Source of the DNA: Flectonema sp. DT1601
Taxonomy: Eukaryota > Euglenozoa > Diplonemea > Diplonemida > Diplonemidae
Assembly: GCA_964019425.1 (NCBI GenBank)
Contig: OZ025805.1
Location: 720,001 to 784,000, forward strand
Reading direction: 5' to 3'
Length of the DNA stretch: 64,000 nt
Shown: piece by piece, positions 23,835 to 36,300 of the stretch
Layout of the letters: each line of letters starts with the position of its first letter
Numbering within the stretch: position 1 is the stretch's first letter
Position numbers and translations under genes: made by a program
The notes under the pieces: model-generated
Databases searched by the model: none
Seen by the model: only the letters and a program-made list of their open reading frames with translations
What the model was told of the DNA's origin: nothing

Positions 23835-26328
23835 CTCTGCCTCTCTCTTAATTCTGTTCGTTTCTTTGAAACGAAAATTCATTTGAATATTATTACTTGG
23901 TCAGCAACCATCATTGTCGCCCTTTGGGCCTGTTAAAAAAAATAAAAAATAAAAAGAAAGTTTACATCGGGAATAGGGCAGGAGCCAAAAGCTCCCAGTC
24001 CGTTACTTCCCACTTTATCGAAATTCACCGTGTGTGGAACTGGCAGGTTTTTAAAAAATTTGCGTGGAGTTGGCAAGTTTTTTGAAAGTTTACGTGTGGA
24101 GCTGGCAGGTTTTTAAAAAATTGCGTGGAGTTGACAGGTTTTTTGAAACTTTGTGTGTGGGCTGACGAATTTTGCAAACTTTGCGTGTGGAGTTGGCAGG
24201 TTTTTTGAAACTTTGTGTGTGGAACTGGCAGGTTTTTAAAAAATTTGCGTGGAGTTGGCAAGTTTTTTGAAAGTTTGCGTGTGGAGCTGGCAGGTTTTTA
24301 AAAAAATTGTGTGTGGGCTGACGAATTTTGCAAACTTTGCGTGTGGAGCTGGCACGTTTTTAAAAAATTTGCGTGGAGTTGAGGTTTTTTGAAACTTTGC
24401 GTGTGGGCTGACGAATTTTGCAAACTTTGCGTGTGGAGCTGGCACGTTTTTAAAAAAATTGCGTGGAGTTGGCAGGTTTTTTGAAACTTTGTGTGTGGAG
24501 CTAGCAAGTTTTTAAAAAATTTGCGTGGAATTGACAGGTTTTTTGAAACTTTGCGTGTGGGCTGACGAATTTTGCAAACTTTGCGTGTGGAGCTGGCAGG
24601 TTTTTAAAAAATTTGCGTGGAGTTGGCAGGTTTTTTGAAACTTTGTGTGTGGGCCGACGAATTTTGCAAACTTTGCGTGTGGAGCTGGCAGGTTTTCGAA
24701 AAAATTGCGTGGAGTTGGCAAGTTTTTTAAAACTTTGTGTGTGGGCTGACGAATTTTGCAAACTTTGCGTGTGGAGTTGGCAGGTTTTTTGATTTTTTTT
24801 TTTTTCATGTTTGATTATTTCCTCTTAATTCTGTTCGTTTCTTTGAAACGAAAATTCATTTGAATATTATTACTTGGTCAGCAACCATCATTGTCGCCCT
24901 TTGGGCCTGTTAAAAAAAATAAAAAATAAAAAGAAAGTTTACATCGGGAATAGGGCAGGAGCCAAAAGCTCCCAGTCCGTTACTTCCCACTTTATCGAAA
25001 TTCACCGTGTGTGGAACTGGCAGGTTTTTAAAAAATTTGCGTGGAGTTGGCAAGTTTTTTGAAAGTTTACGTGTGGAGCTGGCAGGTTTTTAAAAAATTT
25101 GCATGGAGTTGGCAGGTTTTTTGAAACTTTGTGTGTGGGCCGACGAATTTTGCAAACTTTGCGTGTGGAGCTGGCAGGTTTTTAAAAATTTGCGTGGAGT
25201 TGTCAGGTTTTTTGAAACTTTGCGTGTGGGCTGACGAATGTTGCAAACTTTGCGTGTGGAGCTGGCAAAATTTGCGTGGAATTGGCAAGTTTTTCGAAAG
25301 TTTGTGTGTGGAATTGGCAGGTTTTTAAAAAAATTGCGTGGAGTTGGCAGGTTTTTTAAAACTTTGTGTGGGCTGACGAATTTTGCAAACTTTGCGTGTA
25401 GATGGCAGGTTTTGCAAAATTTGCATGGAGTTGGCAGGTTTTTTGAAACTTTGTGTGTGGAACTGGCAGGTTTTTAAAAAATTTGCGTTGAGTTGACAGG
25501 TTTTTTGAAACTTTGTGTGTGGGCTGACGAATGTTGCAAACTTTGTGTGTGGAGCTGGCAGGTTTTTAAAAACTTTGCGTGTGGAGCTGGCAGGTTTTTA
25601 AAAAAATTGCGTGGAGTTGACAGGTTTTTTGAAACTTTGTGTGTGGGCTGACGAATTTTGCAAACTTTGCGTGTGGAGTTGGCAGGTTTTTTGAAACTTT
25701 GTGTGTGGAACTGGCAGGTTTTTAAAAAATTTGCGTGGAGTTGGCAAGTTTTTTGAAAGTTTGCGTGTGGAGCTGGCAGGTTTTTAAAAAAATTGTGTGT
25801 GGGCTGACGAATTTTGCAAACTTTGCGTGTGGAGCTGGCACGTTTTTAAAAAATTTGCGTGGAGTTGAGGTTTTTTGAAACTTTGCGTGTGGGCTGACGA
25901 ATTTTGCAAACTTTGCGTGTGGAGCTGGCACGTTTTTAAAAAAATTGCGTGGAGTTGGCAGGTTTTTTGAAACTTTGTGTGTGGAGCTAGCAAGTTTTTA
26001 AAAAATTTGCGTGGAATTGACAGGTTTTTTGAAACTTTGCGTGTGGGCTGACGAATTTTGCAAACTTTGCGTGTGGAGCTGGCAGGTTTTTAAAAATTTT
26101 GCGTGGAGTTGGCAGGTTTTTTGAAACTTTGTGTGTGGGCCGACGAATTTTGCAAACTTTGCGTGTGGAGCTGGCAGGTTTTCGAAAAAATTGCGTGGAG
26201 TTGGCAAGTTTTTTAAAACTTTGTGTGTGGGCTGACGAATTTTGCAAACTTTGCGTGTGGAGTTGGCAGGTTTTTTGATTTTTTTTTTTTTCATGTTTGA
26301 TTATTTCCTCTTCATATTTTTTTTTTTC

Positions 26329-26360
<32 letters not shown>

Positions 26361-29300
26361 CTCTGCCTCTCTCTTAATTCTGTTCGTTTCTTTGAAACGA
26401 AAATTCATTTGAATATTATTACTTGGTCAGCAACCATCATTGTCGCCCTTTGGGCCTGTTAAAAAAAATAAAAAATAAAAAGAAAGTTTACATCGGGAAT
26501 AGGGCAGGAGCCAAAAGCTCCCAGTCCGTTACTTCCCACTTTATCGAAATTCACCGTGTGTGGAACTGGCAGGTTTTTAAAAAATTTGCGTGGAGTTGGC
26601 AAGTTTTTTGAAAGTTTACGTGTGGAGCTGGCAGGTTTTTAAAAAATTGCGTGGAGTTGACAGGTTTTTTGAAACTTTGTGTGTGGGCTGACGAATTTTG
26701 CAAACTTTGCGTGTGGAGTTGGCAGGTTTTTTGAAACTTTGTGTGTGGAACTGGCAGGTTTTTAAAAAATTTGCGTGGAGTTGGCAAGTTTTTTGAAAGT
26801 TTGCGTGTGGAGCTGGCAGGTTTTTAAAAAAATTGTGTGTGGGCTGACGAATTTTGCAAACTTTGCGTGTGGAGCTGGCACGTTTTTAAAAAATTTGCGT
26901 GGAGTTGAGGTTTTTTGAAACTTTGCGTGTGGGCTGACGAATTTTGCAAACTTTGCGTGTGGAGCTGGCACGTTTTTAAAAAAATTGCGTGGAGTTGGCA
27001 GGTTTTTTGAAACTTTGTGTGTGGAGCTAGCAAGTTTTTAAAAAATTTGCGTGGAATTGACAGGTTTTTTGAAACTTTGCGTGTGGGCTGACGAATTTTG
27101 CAAACTTTGCGTGTGGAGCTGGCAGGTTTTTAAAAAATTTGCGTGGAGTTGGCAGGTTTTTTGAAACTTTGTGTGTGGGCCGACGAATTTTGCAAACTTT
27201 GCGTGTGGAGCTGGCAGGTTTTCGAAAAAATTGCGTGGAGTTGGCAAGTTGTTTAAAACTTTGTGTGTGGGCTGACGAATTTTGCAAACTTTGCGTGTGG
27301 AGTTGGCAGGTTTTTTGATTTTTTTTTTTTTCATGTTTGATTATTTCCTCTTAATTCTGTTCGTTTCTTTGAAACGAAAATTCATTTGAATATTATTACT
27401 TGGTCAGCAACCATCATTGTCGCCCTTTGGGCCTGTTAAAAAAAATAAAAAATAAAAAGAAAGTTTACATCGGGAATAGGGCAGGAGCCAAAAGCTCCCA
27501 GTCCGTTACTTCCCACTTTATCGAAATTCACCGTGTGTGGAACTGGCAGGTTTTTAAAAAATTTGCGTGGAGTTGGCAAGTTTTTTGAAAGTTTACGTGT
27601 GGAGCTGGCAGGTTTTTAAAAAATTTGCATGGAGTTGGCAGGTTTTTTGAAACTTTGTGTGTGGGCCGACGAATTTTGCAAACTTTGCGTGTGGAGCTGG
27701 CAGGTTTTTAAAAATTTGCGTGGAGTTGTCAGGTTTTTTGAAACTTTGCGTGTGGGCTGACGAATGTTGCAAACTTTGCGTGTGGAGCTGGCAAAATTTG
27801 CGTGGAATTGGCAAGTTTTTCGAAAGTTTGTGTGTGGAATTGGCAGGTTTTTAAAAAAATTGCGTGGAGTTGGCAGGTTTTTTAAAACTTTGTGTGGGCT
27901 GACGAATTTTGCAAACTTTGCGTGTAGATGGCAGGTTTTGCAAAATTTGCATGGAGTTGGCAGGTTTTTTGAAACTTTGTGTGTGGAACTGGCAGGTTTT
28001 TAAAAAATTTGCGTTGAGTTGACAGGTTTTTTGAAACTTTGTGTGTGGGCTGACGAATGTTGCAAACTTTGTGTGTGGAGCTGGCAGGTTTTTAAAAACT
28101 TTGCGTGTGGAGCTGGCAGGTTTTTAAAAAAATTGCGTGGAGTTGACAGGTTTTTTGAAACTTTGTGTGTGGGCCGACGAATTTTGCAAACTTTGCGTGT
28201 GGAGCTGGCAGGTTTTCGAAAAAATTGCGTGGAGTTGGCAAGTTGTTTAAAACTTTGTGTGTGGGCTGACGAATTTTGCAAACTTTGCGTGTGGAGTTGG
28301 CAGGTTTTTTGATTTTTTTTTTTTTCATGTTTGATTATTTCCTCTTAATTCTGTTCGTTTCTTTGAAACGAAAATTCATTTGAATATTATTACTTGGTCA
28401 GCAACCATCATTGTCGCCCTTTGGGCCTGTTAAAAAAAATAAAAAATAAAAAGAAAGTTTACATCGGGAATAGGGCAGGAGCCAAAAGCTCCCAGTCCGT
28501 TACTTCCCACTTTATCGAAATTCACCGTGTGTGGAACTGGCAGGTTTTTAAAAAATTTGCGTGGAGTTGGCAAGTTTTTTGAAAGTTTACGTGTGGAGCT
28601 GGCAGGTTTTTAAAAAATTTGCATGGAGTTGGCAGGTTTTTTGAAACTTTGTGTGTGGGCCGACGAATTTTGCAAACTTTGCGTGTGGAGCTGGCAGGTT
28701 TTTAAAAATTTGCGTGGAGTTGTCAGGTTTTTTGAAACTTTGCGTGTGGGCTGACGAATGTTGCAAACTTTGCGTGTGGAGCTGGCAAAATTTGCGTGGA
28801 ATTGGCAAGTTTTTCGAAAGTTTGTGTGTGGAATTGGCAGGTTTTTAAAAAAATTGCGTGGAGTTGACAGGTTTTTTGAAACTTTGTGTGTGGGCTGACG
28901 AATTTTGCAAACTTTGCGTGTGGAGTTGGCAGGTTTTTTGAAACTTTGTGTGTGGAACTGGCAGGTTTTTAAAAAATTTGCGTGGAGTTGGCAAGTTTTT
29001 TGAAAGTTTGCGTGTGGAGCTGGCAGGTTTTTAAAAAAATTGTGTGTGGGCTGACGAATTTTGCAAACTTTGCGTGTGGAGCTGGCACGTTTTTAAAAAA
29101 TTTGCGTGGAGTTGAGGTTTTTTGAAACTTTGCGTGTGGGCTGACGAATTTTGCAAACTTTGCGTGTGGAGCTGGCACGTTTTTAAAAAAATTGCGTGGA
29201 GTTGGCAGGTTTTTTGAAACTTTGTGTGTGGAGCTAGCAAGTTTTTAAAAAATTTGCGTGGAATTGACAGGTTTTTTGAAACTTTGCGTGTGGGCTGACG

Positions 29301-29531
29301 AATTTTGCAAACTTTGCGTGTGGAGCTGGCAGGTTTTTAAAAATTTTGCGTGGAGTTGGCAGGTTTTTTGAAACTTTGTGTGTGGGCCGACGAATTTTGC
29401 AAACTTTGCGTGTGGAGCTGGCAGGTTTTCGAAAAAATTGCGTGGAGTTGGCAAGTTTTTTAAAACTTTGTGTGTGGGCTGACGAATTTTGCAAACTTTG
29501 CGTGTGGAGTTGGCAGGTTTTTTGATTTTTT
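18205..29531 (+). repeat. Higher-order satellite array, 1549/977-bp units
   Basis: M landmarks lie at 18273, 19822, 21371, 22348, 23897, 24874, 26423, 27400, 28394 and 29670. Spacings are 1549, 1549, 977, 1549, 977, 1549, 977, 994 and 1276, so a 2526-bp super-unit (1549+977) repeats. The 977 form lacks about 510 bp of satellite between two copies of a GGAGCTGGCAGG subunit. The M module after it also lacks about 62 bp of the pyrimidine tract, between two CTCTT repeats (for example at 18219). A GTTTAAAAC variant of TTTTTAAAAC marks 27250 and 28244, showing very recent local amplification. Confidence 0.92.
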
Positions 29532-29575
29532 TTTTTTTCATGTTTGATTATTTCCTCTTCATATTTTTATTTTTC

Positions 29576-29607
<32 letters not shown>

Positions 29608-31124
29608 CTCTGCCTCTCTCTTAATTCTGTTCGTTTCTTTGAAACGAAAATTCATTTGAATATTATTACTTGGTCAGCAACCATCATTGTCGCCCTTTGG
29701 GCCTGTTAAAAAAAATAAAAAATAAAAAGAAAGTTTACATCGGGAATAGGGCAGGAGCCAAAAGCTCCCAGTCCGTTACTTCCCACTTTATCGAAATTCA
29801 CCGTGTGTGGAACTGGCAGGTTTTTAAAAAATTTGCGTGGAGTTGGCAAGTTTTTTGAAAGTTTACGTGTGGAGCTGGCAGGTTTTTAAAAAATTTGCAT
29901 GGAGTTGGCAGGTTTTTTGAAACTTTGTGTGTGGGCCGACGAATTTTGCAAACTTTGCGTGTGGAGCTGGCAGGTTTTTAAAAATTTGCGTGGAGTTGTC
30001 AGGTTTTTTGAAACTTTGCGTGTGGGCTGACGAATGTTGCAAACTTTGCGTGTGGAGCTGGCAAAATTTGCGTGGAATTGGCAAGTTTTTCGAAAGTTTG
30101 TGTGTGGAATTGGCAGGTTTTTAAAAAAATTGCGTGGAGTTGGCAGGTTTTTTAAAACTTTGTGTGGGCTGACGAATTTTGCAAACTTTGCGTGTAGATG
30201 GCAGGTTTTGCAAAATTTGCATGGAGTTGGCAGGTTTTTTGAAACTTTGTGTGTGGAACTGGCAGGTTTTTAAAAAATTTGCGTTGAGTTGACAGGTTTT
30301 TTGAAACTTTGTGTGTGGGCTGACGAATGTTGCAAACTTTGTGTGTGGAGCTGGCAGGTTTTTAAAAACTTTGCGTGTGGAGCTGGCAGGTTTTTAAAAA
30401 AATTGCGTGGAGTTGACAGGTTTTTTGAAACTTTGTGTGTGGGCTGACGAATTTTGCAAACTTTGCGTGTGGAGTTGGCAGGTTTTTTGAAACTTTGTGT
30501 GTGGAACTGGCAGGTTTTTAAAAAATTTGCGTGGAGTTGGCAAGTTTTTTGAAAGTTTGCGTGTGGAGCTGGCAGGTTTTTAAAAAAATTGTGTGTGGGC
30601 TGACGAATTTTGCAAACTTTGCGTGTGGAGCTGGCACGTTTTTAAAAAATTTGCGTGGAGTTGAGGTTTTTTGAAACTTTGCGTGTGGGCTGACGAATTT
30701 TGCAAACTTTGCGTGTGGAGCTGGCACGTTTTTAAAAAAATTGCGTGGAGTTGGCAGGTTTTTTGAAACTTTGTGTGTGGAGCTAGCAAGTTTTTAAAAA
30801 ATTTGCGTGGAATTGACAGGTTTTTTGAAACTTTGCGTGTGGGCTGACGAATTTTGCAAACTTTGCGTGTGGAGCTGGCAGGTTTTTAAAAATTTTGCGT
30901 GGAGTTGGCAGGTTTTTTGAAACTTTGTGTGTGGGCCGACGAATTTTGCAAACTTTGCGTGTGGAGCTGGCAGGTTTTCGAAAAAATTGCGTGGAGTTGG
31001 CAAGTTTTTTAAAACTTTGTGTGTGGGCTGACGAATTTTGCAAACTTTGCGTGTGGAGTTGGCAGGTTTTTTGATTTTTTTTTTTTTCATGTTTGATTAT
31101 TTCCTCTTCATATTTTTTTTTTTC

Positions 31125-31156
<32 letters not shown>

Positions 31157-33356
31157 CTCTGCCTCTCTCTTAATTCTGTTCGTTTCTTTGAAACGAAAAT
31201 TCATTTGAATATTATTACTTGGTCAGCAACCATCATTGTCGCCCTTTGGGCCTGTTAAAAAAAATAAAAAATAAAAAGAAAGTTTACATCGGGAATAGGG
31301 CAGGAGCCAAAAGCTCCCAGTCCGTTACTTCCCACTTTATCGAAATTCACCGTGTGTGGAACTGGCAGGTTTTTAAAAAATTTGCGTGGAGTTGGCAAGT
31401 TTTTTGAAAGTTTACGTGTGGAGCTGGCAGGTTTTTAAAAAATTGCGTGGAGTTGACAGGTTTTTTGAAACTTTGTGTGTGGGCTGACGAATTTTGCAAA
31501 CTTTGCGTGTGGAGTTGGCAGGTTTTTTGAAACTTTGTGTGTGGAACTGGCAGGTTTTTAAAAAATTTGCGTGGAGTTGGCAAGTTTTTTGAAAGTTTGC
31601 GTGTGGAGCTGGCAGGTTTTTAAAAAAATTGTGTGTGGGCTGACGAATTTTGCAAACTTTGCGTGTGGAGCTGGCACGTTTTTAAAAAATTTGCGTGGAG
31701 TTGAGGTTTTTTGAAACTTTGCGTGTGGGCTGACGAATTTTGCAAACTTTGCGTGTGGAGCTGGCACGTTTTTAAAAAAATTGCGTGGAGTTGGCAGGTT
31801 TTTTGAAACTTTGTGTGTGGAGCTAGCAAGTTTTTAAAAAATTTGCGTGGAATTGACAGGTTTTTTGAAACTTTGCGTGTGGGCTGACGAATTTTGCAAA
31901 CTTTGCGTGTGGAGCTGGCAGGTTTTTAAAAAATTTGCGTGGAGTTGGCAGGTTTTTTGAAACTTTGTGTGTGGGCCGACGAATTTTGCAAACTTTGCGT
32001 GTGGAGCTGGCAGGTTTTCGAAAAAATTGCGTGGAGTTGGCAAGTTTTTTAAAACTTTGTGTGTGGGCTGACGAATTTTGCAAACTTTGCGTGTGGAGTT
32101 GGCAGGTTTTTTGATTTTTTTTTTTTTCATGTTTGATTATTTCCTCTTAATTCTGTTCGTTTCTTTGAAACGAAAATTCATTTGAATATTATTACTTGGT
32201 CAGCAACCATCATTGTCGCCCTTTGGGCCTGTTAAAAAAAATAAAAAATAAAAAGAAAGTTTACATCGGGAATAGGGCAGGAGCCAAAAGCTCCCAGTCC
32301 GTTACTTCCCACTTTATCGAAATTCACCGTGTGTGGAACTGGCAGGTTTTTAAAAAATTTGCGTGGAGTTGGCAAGTTTTTTGAAAGTTTACGTGTGGAG
32401 CTGGCAGGTTTTTAAAAAATTTGCATGGAGTTGGCAGGTTTTTTGAAACTTTGTGTGTGGGCCGACGAATTTTGCAAACTTTGCGTGTGGAGCTGGCAGG
32501 TTTTTAAAAATTTGCGTGGAGTTGTCAGGTTTTTTGAAACTTTGCGTGTGGGCTGACGAATGTTGCAAACTTTGCGTGTGGAGCTGGCAAAATTTGCGTG
32601 GAATTGGCAAGTTTTTCGAAAGTTTGTGTGTGGAATTGGCAGGTTTTTAAAAAAATTGCGTGGAGTTGGCAGGTTTTTTAAAACTTTGTGTGGGCTGACG
32701 AATTTTGCAAACTTTGCGTGTAGATGGCAGGTTTTGCAAAATTTGCATGGAGTTGGCAGGTTTTTTGAAACTTTGTGTGTGGAACTGGCAGGTTTTTAAA
32801 AAATTTGCGTTGAGTTGACAGGTTTTTTGAAACTTTGTGTGTGGGCTGACGAATGTTGCAAACTTTGTGTGTGGAGCTGGCAGGTTTTTAAAAACTTTGC
32901 GTGTGGAGCTGGCAGGTTTTTAAAAAAATTGCGTGGAGTTGACAGGTTTTTTGAAACTTTGTGTGTGGGCTGACGAATTTTGCAAACTTTGCGTGTGGAG
33001 TTGGCAGGTTTTTTGAAACTTTGTGTGTGGAACTGGCAGGTTTTTAAAAAATTTGCGTGGAGTTGGCAAGTTTTTTGAAAGTTTGCGTGTGGAGCTGGCA
33101 GGTTTTTAAAAAAATTGTGTGTGGGCTGACGAATTTTGCAAACTTTGCGTGTGGAGCTGGCACGTTTTTAAAAAATTTGCGTGGAGTTGAGGTTTTTTGA
33201 AACTTTGCGTGTGGGCTGACGAATTTTGCAAACTTTGCGTGTGGAGCTGGCACGTTTTTAAAAAAATTGCGTGGAGTTGGCAGGTATTTTGAAACTTTGT
33301 GTGTGGAGCTAGCAAGTTTTTAAAAAATTTGCGTGGAATTGACAGGTTTTTTGATT
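29532..33356 (+). repeat. Higher-order satellite array, distal part up to the LINE
   Basis: M landmarks at 29670, 31219 and 32196 (spacings 1549 and 977). The last unit is cut off inside a GGCAGG/GACAGG subunit, where sequence switches to LINE DNA at about 33356. One base (GGTATTTTG near 33283) differs from the otherwise identical duplicate at 58344. Confidence 0.9.
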
Positions 33357-36300
33357 TTCGTTCCTTATAACTCTACAACACCCACTTTTACCCCGTTACA
33401 CCCGTCTCGTCTCAAATTCCGATCTTTTGGAACTAAATGGAAGGACATCGACGTTTCTGCTGCAGAAAAACTTCAAACTTTCACCGTCGAAACAGAAAAC
33501 TCTTCAAAACCTGCCGACCAACTTGATAAACTACTCAAAACGGTTTATCAAATATGTAGCGGTTTCTTTGAAGAAACAAAGCGGAATTTACCCCGCAAAC
33601 AGAAATCAAGGGAAGAGGTCATCCTCGACCAAGAAAAACTTGAATGTCGTCTGGAAATGAAACAGCTAAGACAGGAGCTCCGCAAATCCGGGCCTTCTAT
33701 AGAGAACGCTGTCAAATGGAAAGAGGCAAGAACGAGAATGAAAAGGATTTTCCGAATGTATCGGAATTTAGAAAAGAAAAATTTATTCAAAAAATTACAA
33801 GATAAATTTCGTCAAAATCCGTTTACTGCCATAAAAGAAGAACTCCAAAAAGAAGATCCTCAACCCCCCTCCCTTGATATTCCAGAGGAAAAAATAATTG
33901 AACATTTTAAAAACAATTATTGTGACAATGAAAAAAAAAAAACTGATTTCACCCATCCCTCTTTTTTACCTAAGTCTGACTACAAGACAATGGATGATAT
34001 CCAGTTCCCGAGCTTCGAACAGTTTGGTATTCTCTTATCAAAGAAAAAAAACAAATGTGCCCCTGGTCCCAATTGCATACCTTATGTTGTATGGAAAAAG
34101 GTCCCAACTTTTATGGAAGCACTTTACAAGGTATTAAAGAGAATTTTCGAACTCAAGGCCTATCCGGATAGTTGGGGCTTAGCATTTGTAACAATGCTCC
34201 CAAAGCCCAACTCCGATGGGAAAGACATCTCGAAAACGAGACCGATAGCTGTGGGCAACTGCGACGGGAAAATTTTTAATACGGTTATTCAGGAAGCCGT
34301 CGCAAACCACACTCTTTCTAAATTTAATTTTCAAAAAGGCTTTAGGAAAGGTGTCTCTGGGTGTATCGAACATGCCACGATCACCTCAGAGATTTTTAAA
34401 GAAGTGAAAGCTCTCCGGAAAAACCTAACAATTGTCTGGGTGGATTTGGCAGATGCTTTCGGCTCAGTCAAACATCAATTAATTTTCTTTGCTTTAAAAT
34501 ATTTCGGAATTCACGAAAGAATAATCGGTTTCTATAAAAGGTATTATTCCTCCATGCGCGTCCAAATCAGAGTTGGAGAAGGCCTGACGCCCACTATCCC
34601 TTTTGAAGTTGGTGTCTTTCAAGGCTGCGTTTCCTCCCCAACCCTTTTTAATTTGGTATTCCAACTACTGCTCTTTTCCTTAGCAGTTCATCAACAGGAA
34701 GCCTACGAGTTTAACAATAAATCCCTCCAACTATTAGTTGCAGCTTTTGCTGATGATTTACAACTTACCACGTCATCAAAGGCGGGGGCAAAATTGCTAA
34801 TCAAGTCGCTCGAACAGTTTCTTTCCTGGTCTCGTGGTATGAAAGCGAAACCCCAGAAATGCATTGCCCACAGCTTTGTACAAGGGAAACCAGCTAACCC
34901 GGACCTGAAGATTAACAATGTTCCGATTACGAATCTCCAGGAAGCTGGAGAGTTCAAATACCTCGGGCGTTGGTTTGAGCCGAACGCCAAAGAACAGAAA
35001 TTACGAGAGCGCCTGACCACTTTTACCAGGAATTTTTTAAAAAAAGTCGACGCCATGCCACTATATGGGTCTCAGAAGGCTTGGTCTGTCCAACACTTGT
35101 TATTGTCAAGGTTAACATGGAGTTTAATGATCCATGACTTATCTCTCCCTTTTGCCAAAAAAATGGACAAAATTATTAAACCTTTTTTGAAGAAATGGTG
35201 GGGATTTGTCCGCTCTGCGAACACAGTCATCCTTTTTACCGGTTCAAAGAACACTGTTGGTCTCAGACACAAAAGAGTTGAGACGCTATATAAACAAGCG
35301 CAATCAATTAAACTAGACATCCTCAGATCCTCACAAGACTCTGACATGCACGGTGTCTACAATGTTATTATGGAGAAATCGTCCAACTGGTCGAAAAAGT
35401 TTTCAGCTTCTGCTGAGTGGGAGCGCCTTATTAAGTTTTTTTCTTACCGTTCTCTTGCGAAGCAATCAGCTGGTCTTGGTCACCGATTGCGCGATCTACG
35501 TACTACTCGCCCCGATCTCCTTAAGCGTTTTGAAGTGGAAGCCACAGATGAACTACTGAACTCTTTGAATAAATTACAAGTCCAAGGTCAGTGGAAGGAG
35601 TGGTCTAAATGTATGATAAACGACTTCACCTGGAATAAGGTACTTAGGGAGGGAAATCCTGCCTATATCTCATTTCAACTGAAAGCGGTTACAAACACCC
35701 TCCCCTCACAAGATAATTTAAAGAGGTGGAACATCACCAATGTGGACCAAAATTGTGTTTTGTGTGGCAAAGTGAATCCTACCCTCAGGCATGTCTTAAC
35801 AGGCTGTCCTGTCTCTTTAACACAAGGGAGGTTCACGTGGCGTCACGACAGCGTTCTAAAACGCATTGTTATCTTCTTGGAAGAGTTGATAATAAAAGCC
35901 AACAAAAGAAAAGAAAACCTCCCGCCTCCCTCTCAAACTTTTTTAAAAACAGGGGAAAATAAACCCCTAGAAAGAATTTCTAAAGAGACAGGCGAACTTT
36001 CACTAGCGAATGATTGGGTCATCCTCGACGATGTCGGTGATAACCGCCTAATTGTTCCTCTTGAAGTGTGCCATGTCTCGTCCTCTCTAAGACCAGACAT
36101 TTTTATTTATTCTTTTTTTGCGAAAAGAGCACTGATTCTGGAGCTGACGTGTCCAAATGAAGATCGTTTCGAAACCTCTCATGTCTTAAAGGAAAAGAAA
36201 TACCTAAAGCTAAGAGACTCGATCATCGCTAATGGCTTCGACTGTAACATTTTTACTATTGAAGTTGGCGTACGAGGAAACATCTGCATGGACCAGCTGA

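Noticed and set aside
5025-33315. Dozens of 60-160-residue open frames on both strands of the ~30-bp satellite
   Set aside because: They recur identically on both strands, begin mostly at GTG or TTG, and exist because subunits are close to multiples of three bases. They carry no domain and are interrupted wherever an A-run changes length.
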